Assembly: GCA_022496205.1 (NCBI GenBank)
Contig: WTXD01000027.1
Location: 186,001-250,000, forward strand
Source of the DNA: Gloeopeniophorella convolvens
Taxonomy: Eukaryota > Basidiomycota > Agaricomycetes > Russulales
Direction: 5' to 3'
Length of the DNA stretch: 64,000 nucleotides
Position numbers and translations under genes: made by a program. Of the stretch, positions 56,771 to 64,000 are shown one piece after another. Numbering within the stretch: position 1 is the first letter of the stretch; every line of letters starts with the position of its first letter. Below the pieces are notes generated by a model, which searched no databases, was not told the DNA's origin, and was given only the letters and a program-made list of their open reading frames with translations.

Positions 56771-57234
56771 TGACTTCTTGCGTATAAGACACGACGCCGT
56801 CTTTACACCAGGGCCGCAGAGTCTGATACAGATCGCAGTGAGAATGTACATTTATACTGGATATGCTTTCACCTAGTCATGTTCACTCAAGAGTTACTCC
56901 CAGGAACGTACTACGCGCAACGTACACATCTTCTCTATTTTATGTTGTCCGACTTCACTCATGTGTCCGGAATGTCTAATTATGAGGCCTTCGATATATT
57001 TTGAAGTCCCAGACGGCCAGGTTCTCCCATCAGCCTCCCGTTTGGAGATGACCGCGTCAACAAATTCGTCTAAACTGGTGGGTTTGTCATTGGAGATCAT
57101 CATTAACTTGAAATTCTTTGACCAGTGGCGAAAGCGTAGTATTCCAAGAACTTGAAAGCGAGCCTCGTACATACGCAACGTGACGCTACAATGACTTCGT
57201 ACTACGCTACTACTAGTACATGTTATCTCTTGAT

Positions 57235-57887
57235 CTAAGCTGCCGGGGTCGTGTTCGCCTTTGCGCCTCTTCCTTTCTTTCCGCGTCTCTTCTGACCGTT
57301 GCGGGGTGGGCGAGACTCCTTCGGATCGAGGATATGACGGCGGAGTGCTCTGAGAACGCCTCCATCTCTCGCGTCTTCCTTCGGGAAAATTCTGTTCTTC
57401 TCCAGCGTATACTCGCTGAGCGCCTTCTCAGTTGGGAAGAGGCGGACGTGCCTCGTGGGCGCTTGAACAAGATCTACTAGGTTTACGTGCTTCTCGAGCA
57501 CTGCCTGTACATTGCATTAAATGTGAGTGTGCGTTCAGCTATTCCTCCGAACAGACTACAACTCACGTGGCGGCAGGCCGACAAGGTCTTGGGAACCGGT
57601 TCTATACTCAGGACATGGCATAACTTCTCCCAGTTCCTTATATCCTTTTCGTCGGACCCGTACAAACTATTAAACTCATCCTTCATAGCTGCGTTGAACT
57701 CCTCGCGTGCTGCATTCTTCTCCGGATGGTATGAACTCCCCCATCCGAAGGCACGGCACATGCGATGGAACTCGCTCAGTGGCACCTCTTCCGGGTTATA
57801 ATCGAACTCCGGATATTGCTCAAAGAATTGTTGCAGCGCCGTCGCCTGTGCGACCGAAGAGGACGGGGCCGCGGGGGTGGACAACAT
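57235..57887 (-). CDS. Small two-exon family, copy C
   Basis: Intact paralogue of A in the second duplication unit. Exon 1 from 57887: MLSTPAAPSSSVAQATALQQ, FFEQYPEFDYNPEEVPLSEF, HRMCRAFGWGSSYHPEKNAA, EFNSLYGSDEKDIRNWEKLC and HVLSIEPVPKTLSACRH. Intron about 57507-57568 (GTGAGT...TACAG). Exon 2: AVLEKHVNLVDLVQAPTRHV, RLFPTEKALSEYTLEKNRIF, PKEDARDGGVLRALRRHILD and a basic tail, stop at 57235. A and C differ at many residues while the frame is kept, suggesting selection rather than decay. Confidence 0.75.
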
Positions 57888-58362
57888 AGGCAGATCACGT
57901 AGTACAAGACGGAGTGGGTCTGTCGTGATAGGGTCAGGATGTCACAGAAGAACCTACAGAACCCGGTGCTTTTAAAGGCGAGGGGGCGTAGCATGCTTTC
58001 CTTCGACGGCCGTGAACGTGAGATGTAGGAAGCAGACTATGACGTGACCTTCCTCACTAGGGCATGCGCCGCTTCTTCACTCGGGGTAAAGAAAGCATCC
58101 GCAAAGGCACCGCGGCGCTCACGCGGGTCATGACGAGAAGCATAGATCAGTAGAATAAATCTTAAGTTCGGCCAGCGAGCTCAGCAAGCGAAGGTAACGT
58201 GACCTGGGTCGGATTCTAACCCTCGCAATCCAAGGGCAATCTGTTCTTTGCCAGGGCTAGGAACGCTGTACTACAGAAGCAACCAAGCTCCCAAGCTCAA
58301 AGTCTCGACGTCAACATACTCCATTCCCCAGTTCCGGCACGGATTGTAACGGACATGAGTCG

Positions 58363-58996
58363 TCATTTCCCCTGTCCGTCGCGCCGCGCAACCCGAGAGC
58401 CACTTAAACAAGCCATCAAAACTGCCAACATGCTTGCATGCTTTGACGGTGGGTGGAAGATCGGGCGGAGAAGGTACAGCAGTACGCCACCTGCCTTTGC
58501 GGAGTCCTTCGGGAATATCTTCTTCGTCCGCCGCGAGTACCGCGCTCGCTCGCGGACCGAGTCGAACGGTTTTACTTGGTCGATATGATATACCAGATCC
58601 ACGAGGTTCACGTGCGCGGACTTGACGGCCTGAACAGTTTCTCGTCAGACAGAATTTACATACACAATAGACTCGAGCAAGAGGACACGCACCTTGCGGC
58701 AGGCAGAGATCTCGTCTGGCACAGGCTCGATCCTTGAGGATGCAACACAACCTGTGCCAGTTGCTCAAGTCGTCTGCATCTGTTCCGTACGCGGCGTTGA
58801 AATCCTCCGCCAGTGCATTCGCGAGCTTCTCACGTGCCTCACGGCACGTATCGTCGTCCTCGCCCCAGTCGAAGTGCCGCTGCCTGCGCGAAAACTCGCG
58901 GGTTGGCGCGGCGGACTCGTCGAAGTCAAAGCTTGGGTGGAGCTTGAAGAATTGGATGACTGAGGAAGAGATCATCGAGTGGCTGCGGTGTTGCAC
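58363..58996 (-). pseudogene. Small two-exon family, copy D, one-base insertion
   Basis: The full-length parent of B. Exon 1 from about 58996: SSVIQFFKLHPSFDFDESAA, REFSRRQRHFDWGEDDDTCR, LANALAEDFNAAYGTDADDL and NWHRLCCILK. Here an extra G (AAGGATCG versus AAGATCG in B, near 58734) throws IEPVPDEISACRK out of frame. Exon 2 is intact: HVNLVDLVYHIDQVKPFDSV, RYSRRTKKIFPKDSAKAGGV and LLYLLRPIFHPP, stop at 58363. One base decides whether this is a gene or a pseudogene, and it could be a sequencing error. Confidence 0.6.
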
Positions 58997-60371
58997 GTTA
59001 CGACAGATGCATGGGAGGCTTTTGTACAGTTGTCACAGAAGACGTGCACGTTGCATAACCGACAATGCGGGTCTGTGGAAGGAGTGCACATGCATAAGGC
59101 CTGTGCAGGGCGCTATGAGCCACCCAAAATTCCCGCAGCTCTATTACGGCAATCAATACGGGGACGGAAGGAGAAGAAGGGGGCACACGCACACAGAGAA
59201 CACAGTACTGGTAACGCTCGCTCGCAGTGCACGCAAAGGGCTGGAGATATAGGGCGAGGATGCCCGGGTTTCAAAGACGGTTTCTCTGCAGTATTGCGAG
59301 TCTAGGAATAGAACAAGTTAACATGCATGTTCTCCGAAGGCCGCGAAGGAGGTGATCCTCCAAGTGCTTCGGACTGCAGGCGCAATTTCAGTGATGCAGG
59401 ATCAAGCTGCGGATCACACGGCGCAATGCGCATGCACGCGTGTTGGACCGCTACGACGCGAAAGCGTTCCTCCGGCGAGACAGCAGACCGCCAACGCGAC
59501 AGACCCGCCTGAGCAGACCGAGACACTAGATAAGACGCAGGCTCACCTTTCCAAGCAACCTGTGTATCCCTCGGCTTCACATTCTGTTGGTGTTTTTCCC
59601 CTCGATACGACGTCAAGAAGAATTCATTATATTACCACAATCATCGGACTGCAAGGGAGAGATGTGAAGCCCGAGGCAGCCGGGCTGAGAAAGGTGAATG
59701 TGTGGTGTTGGCGAACCATTACTTCTGCAACGATGGGCATCTTCTGGGGTCGCCAGGGGTTAAAACGTTAAAGCGTTGACTCGGACGCGTAACGCGTTGA
59801 CACGTCGACGCCGGAAGGAGACGGTGAAAGCATAGCTATGATTATGTAATATATATAAGTTGGTATTTTCGATGCTTCGGACTTGGAACATAGTTACTTA
59901 TATTCCAGTCCAATCAGGAAAGGGGCCCGGGGGGACTGGGACCTCCCGACGTGATACGACCTGTTTTGTTGTCTTAAAAATTTGTTTACACAAGACCAAC
60001 CGACGTGCTCGAGCAGGCGTAGTGGCGCCCCGCGCCCGACCCCGGTGGGCGACGGCACCCGGTGGGCAGCTCTCGTACACGATATCAAATCGCGGGAGCA
60101 AGGCGCGATCGTCCGGGGCCGTGAGCCACAGAGAGACGGTTTCGCGCGGAATCCTCGCCCCGCCCTGGCGAGAGGATGCAAATAGAGTGCCGGGACCTCT
60201 GGACCCCTAACCCTCCATTTCTTCTCGCCAGGTGGGTCTCCCGCATCGGTTTCCTTGCAGGCTCGTGTTGATGTCTCTCTTTCTTCCCGTCAGGCCCGGT
60301 CTTTCGCGCCGCAGACCAGCGCCGCACGTCGTTCTCGATCAGTATTTCGTATCCGAGCGTAGTCAAAGTCC
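58997..60371. other. Intergenic stretch before the Crinkler-like gene
   Basis: No gene can be supported. A few open frames on both strands (for example 59352-59771) lack motifs. Short direct repeats around acgcgt/aacgcgttgac occur near 59765-59805. The right end should hold the promoter of the gene starting at 60372. Confidence 0.35.
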
Positions 60372-62774
60372 ATGAATGACTCTCCCTTCTTATTTGGTTG
60401 CATTGCGCTGCGGGAAGATGGCAGCGTTGAGTGCAGCCGGTTCGCCATCCGCATGAAGCGAAACTCCTTGCTCGCTGACCTCGCCGTTGAAATTCCAAAA
60501 CATCTCAGTCTCAACCCCGCCATCTACCAACCTATCGAGTTATGGAGGCCCAAGTCCTCCATGTTGGACTTGTACGTTCTTGATTACTTCGTATTCGTTT
60601 CGTGGCGCGCGCGTGCGGACAAACGCGCGTGCAGTCTGCTTTCGCTATGTTGACTTTACGACCCGGGCCGGCGGCCCGGGGTTTCGACTTGCGCTCTCGC
60701 GCACACTGAGGTCGCACCGCGAGCCTCATATCTTTATTCCCAATGGACCTATTTGGTTGGTACTGTACAGTTGAGTCCGCGGGGGGTCAAGCCACCCTCC
60801 CGAAAATTTCCGTCCCTCAGTTCCGTGTCGTTAGAGCGCGCGAGGACTGAGGTGAGTACAGTACACTATTTGACTATTCACTTGTATTTACTTTGCCTAG
60901 ACGGCGAATCTCTTCTATTAGGTGAATACAACTCAGTTCCGTGTCGTTAGAGCGCGCGAGGACTGAGACGGCGAATCTCTTCTATTAGAATCGCCCGCGC
61001 GCTCCGAGAAATACCCCGTATTTATTCTATGGCACTCCATCCCTTTCGACGACCCCAGACTCTCCGAGCGCGTCAGGTCCCTGAAACCATTCAAACGTGA
61101 TGGCGAAACGCAACTCTTGAACATACTTCTCACCGTAGACGAGTTCTGCACCACCTACCACCCAGACAAGCTAGACCTTCATGTCATTGCCAAACTGCAA
61201 CCCGTACCCAGTATCCGCGGAAAGAAGAGGTCCAGGACGCAATATGAAGAGTCGACTCCTCCATTCGTTTTCGGGCCTATGGTAACTCTCGCCCCCTCAA
61301 GTGCAGCAAAACCCAGCAAGGTCCGATCCATGCAACAAAATCCCGATCAACGAGTTGCAAACAACCGACCAAATGTAGACTTTGGGCACACTCCGATTGC
61401 GCTACTCTATCGCGGATTCGGATGTTTCCTAGACCACACAGCCTGTAGCCCTGCGGATACCGTTGACGTCGTAGATGGCGTTAACATTCATGCTCTTGAA
61501 GAGCCGGTTGGCGCATTCGTGGATGCTATGCGGGACTATTACCCAAACGAAGAGACCCGCCGTGATGCAGCCGTGACTCTTCTCAACGGCATATTCGATT
61601 GCCATCCCTCATCCGATAAATTCGCCGATCTTCGAGTAGGACAGGTCTACAAGGGACGTTCTTCTGACGGGCACGCAATGGGACCCACGGGATACCTCGA
61701 AGTAATTCTCGAGGTTAAGAATGAACTGGGCACCACAACATGCGATCCAGAAATACGGTTGGCCGCATACTACTCGCAGTCACTCGTGACCCGGGATACC
61801 CCCGTTTCCTTGCGAGGGAATCCTCCACCAGCTTTAGGAATCGTGCTCTTGGGTAAGTTATTTGTGTCTCCAAATGTTCCCCTTGCTCGCATGCTACGTC
61901 TCATTCTTCACTCAGGGGCACACATCGGATTCTATGCGCTCGCGTTCAGCGCCGGCCGGACGAGGCTGGTGGCGCTGACCGACCTAATGAACATGGTCCC
62001 CGATGTCGGGAATAGACTGACCAAGACCGCTCTGCTGAAGACGTTCCGGGTTGCCTGCGTCCTTCGCTTCCAAATCCAGCAAGACACTGAAAAGTTCCTC
62101 GCCGTGTCTCCGGGTTCTCCCAGTGACTTGGCAGCGCGCGGCCTCCCATACGTCTCTCAAGTTCCCGCGCGACCCGCATACACCCACGGGAGTTTCGTGC
62201 ACCTCAGCGATATCTTGGACGAGTCTAGGGCAGGCGCACACATACACTCGAACCGTTTCCTCTACTCTGCCCGGACCCAGATCGGGCAAGTCAAGTCACC
62301 TGTCGTCTCGAGTTCGCGCGCAGCTATCTCTTGCCGTTACACGAGTTCTGCGCCGACCGAAGTCGCGCACCGAAGGTGCTAGGCTATGACATCCTTCCCG
62401 GTGGCTGGCACGTCGTAGTCATGGAATACATTCCCCATGATTCGCAGACCCCGCAAACGCACACGTTGTACAGCAACGTGGCAAAGTTCAAGGAAACTTG
62501 GTCAAGGGATCTGAAGCAACTTGTGGACGAGTTCCACGAGCAGGGGTGGGTGCATGGGGATCTGCGGGTCGTAAACTTTGTGGTTGGGGAGGATGATCCG
62601 GAACAGATAATGCTGGTCGACTTTGACTGGGCTGGGGACGTCAACGCCGGGAAGGTGTGCTATCCGACCTCCCAACTGACCGATGAACTACTGGACCCCT
62701 CCGACGCGCTGAACCTGGAGATCACGAGGGAGCGCGATAAGCGGGTGCTTCTGTTCGCGTTGGAACACATGTAG
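60372..62774 (+). CDS. Crinkler (CRN)-like effector: Ubl header, nuclease-like domain, kinase
   Basis: Exon 1 from 60372 reads MNDSPFLFGCIALREDGSVE, FAIRMKRNSLLADLAVEIPK and YQPIELWRP, the beta-grasp header of Crinkler proteins. After a disturbed region (60573-60988), ESPARSEKYPVFILWHSIPF, then RLSERVRSLKPFKRDGETQL and FCTTYHPDKLDLHVIAKL close the header. The nuclease-like part has MGPTGYLEVILEVKNELGTT (ExK) and TCDPEIRLAAYYSQSL. A 69-nt intron without stops (about 61852-61917) leads to AHIGFYALAFSAGRTRLVAL. The kinase part has EFARSYLLPLHEFCADR, GYDILPGGWHVVVMEYIPHD, GWVHGDLRVVNFVVG (HGD for HRD) and IMLVDFDWAGDVNAGKVCYP (DFD for DFG), stop at 62774. Near 62302 the frame moves by one base between KSPVV and EFARSY. 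Such fusions are proposed host- or rival-directed effectors; the role here is inferred. Confidence 0.72.
60664..60683. repeat. GC-only inverted repeat
   Basis: cccgggcc, a three-base loop, then ggcccggg. It lies in non-coding or intron sequence of the Crinkler-like gene and could form a hairpin. Confidence 0.5.
60816..60988. repeat. 57-nt duplication with and without a 49-nt GT-AG segment
   Basis: Copy 1: 60816-60851 (36 nt) plus 60901-60921 (21 nt), interrupted at 60852-60900 by gtgagtac...tttgcctag. Ten bases (gtgaatacaa) follow. Copy 2: 60932-60988 contains the same 36 and 21 nt joined without the 49-nt segment, with no mismatch, and runs straight into coding sequence (aatcgcccgc). Confidence 0.9.
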
Positions 62775-63603
62775 GAGTGGTGTAAATTATCATTCAATAT
62801 TCATAGTCTGCATAAAAAGAAGGTCGTCTTGATCGAGTATAGCTGAAGCGCGGTGTACACCGCAAGCCACACGTGGGGAAGACGCATTGGGGAAGTGCAG
62901 ACCGATGCCCGTGAAATAATGTGCTCGAGCGAAATGAGCTCCCCAGCCATTATGAGCAGCCGGCGTGTGGAAGATGGCGGCAGCGCGTCCATGCGAACAG
63001 GGTACTGGGCGCACTGAACGATCTGGAAATGGAAAGTCTCAGCAAACTGTCAATGCTCACAACTTCATGCAGTATGTTGGGTAACTGGTGCCAGCGGGCG
63101 GTCGCGACGGGCGTAAGCACTCGCATTCTAGGAGACTTCAATCCTGACAGCGTCGGCGCTGCGAGCCCGGGCGCAGGACAACTAGATGTGCAGATGCTTC
63201 TGGTGCTGTGCACAAACCCTCCAGTAAACGCCGAATCAGACAGCGGGGTGACTGGGGGCCTCAACGTCGACGGTGGAGAGAAACATATCCGCCGGACAAG
63301 ATCCGATTCTCTTGGACAGACCAGAAGCCACATCCACGACGCCGCACTCCCTCAGCAGCTCAAGTGAGCGAACGGCACCACGCCTTGCGTCTTCCATCAA
63401 GCCGCGGGCTCGACACGTCGCCGCCGACGTCTCTTCCTTCGATCCAGTATCAAGAACGATCACTATATTGTCCAGAATCATATATAAACAGTTAAATCAG
63501 CCAATCACTGTCAGTCGAAGATACTATGTACACCATCCATTTCCGTTTGCAGAAGACATAGAGAGAACGTGTGCGGACGTGTCGAACATGGGTGAGGCGT
63601 ACT
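62775..63603. other. Intergenic, no recognisable gene
   Basis: Between the Crinkler-like gene and the next small-family copy. Several open frames on both strands, none with a known motif; the minus frame 62950-63333 is Ser/Pro-rich and probably chance. Confidence 0.35.
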
Positions 63604-64000
63604 TCACGTCGCCTGCGTGGCCTGCCATGGCTTTAGCTGCCGCGGCTGGGGCTGAGGCCTGCGCTGCGGCAGCTCCGGCACCTTGAACGGCCCGTTCCGC
63701 GCGGTGGTCACCTCGTGCGGGCGGTCGCGCGCGCTGCGGGGGTTAAGGATGTGGCGCCGCAGGGCGCGGAGCACGCCGCCATCTGCGGCGTCCTCCTTCG
63801 GGAAGAACTTCCCCGTCTCGCGCGTGTACTTGCTCAGCGCCTCCTCGCTCTCGAAGAGCCGCACTTTCTTCGTGTAGTTCTCTACGAGGTCGACGAGATT
63901 GACGTGTTTCTGGCACACCGCCTGCACGGGGAGTGAAAACGAGATCTAGATGCGGCGCAAGGCGCTCGCTGAACGCGCCGGCGTACCTCACGGCACTCTG
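63604..64000 (-). CDS. Small two-exon family, copy E (partial, runs off the window)
   Basis: Exon 2 is complete: AVCQKHVNLVDLVENYTKKV, RLFESEEALSKYTRETGKFF, PKEDAADGGVLRALRRHILN, with a Pro/Gln-rich tail to a stop at 63604. The intron begins just inside the window edge (TGCCGTGAG/GTACGC near 63985), where exon 1 ends in the family's CR(K/E). The rest of exon 1 lies beyond 64000. More GC-rich than copies A-D, with no detectable non-coding similarity to them, so it is an older copy or the source gene. Confidence 0.7.

Larger units (their letters stand above)
55915..58868. repeat. Tandem duplication, unit 2
   Basis: Matches unit 1 from 53588 through genes C (versus A) and D (versus B). It is longer by 685 bp because of a poly(A)-tailed insertion at 56073-56757 which unit 1 lacks. 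The right edge near 58868 is the point in the exon of D that corresponds to the truncation in B. Confidence 0.8.

Overview
The window is nuclear DNA of a filamentous basidiomycete, most likely an Agaricomycete. The signs are dense, GC-rich genes split by many short GT-AG introns (about 45-70 nt), a WD40-M20 DUG2 fusion, an SKN7-type HSF/receiver regulator, tandem SET genes, P450s, a FunK1-type kinase and a Crinkler-type nuclease-kinase. I cannot name the genus. No rRNA, tRNA, CRISPR array or intact transposase was recognised.

Region 1 (0.6-10.8 kb) is mostly housekeeping. It holds a BuGZ/ZNF207 zinc-finger protein (-), a membrane-anchored alpha/beta hydrolase broken by several single-base frame changes (+), a TPR/RPAP3-C co-chaperone-like protein (-), the DUG2 glutathione-degradation peptidase (+) and a weak hypothetical gene (-). 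Region 2 (13.3-17.1 kb) has two tandem SET-domain paralogues (-) whose intron splits the NHSC motif at the same base. Region 3 (20.2-24.9 kb) has two convergent cytochrome P450 genes: one complete, one degenerate. A poorly coding stretch follows.

Region 4 (28.2-41.0 kb) is a conserved block: SKN7 (-), the tiny ATP synthase subunit j gene ATP18 (-), VPS11 of HOPS/CORVET (+), then RPN7 (-) and RPN6 (+). The last two are 26S proteasome lid subunits transcribed divergently from a 140-bp gap that contains a telomere-like repeat and a palindrome with two ACGCGT boxes.

Region 5 (41-64 kb) is accessory. It contains an uncharacterised fungal protein, a divergent clathrin-heavy-chain-like fragment gene, a FunK1 kinase, five copies of a small two-exon family marked by HVNLVDLV, and a Crinkler-like gene (ubiquitin-like header, PD-(D/E)XK nuclease-like domain, kinase). 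The small-family array carries a 2.3-kb tandem duplication, a 685-bp poly(A)-tailed insertion with a 13-bp target-site duplication, and a 42-bp triplication around a start codon. Inside the Crinkler gene a 57-nt segment is present twice, once with and once without a 49-nt GT-AG segment.

Multiple-exon limits are my own splice-site readings and have no transcript support.
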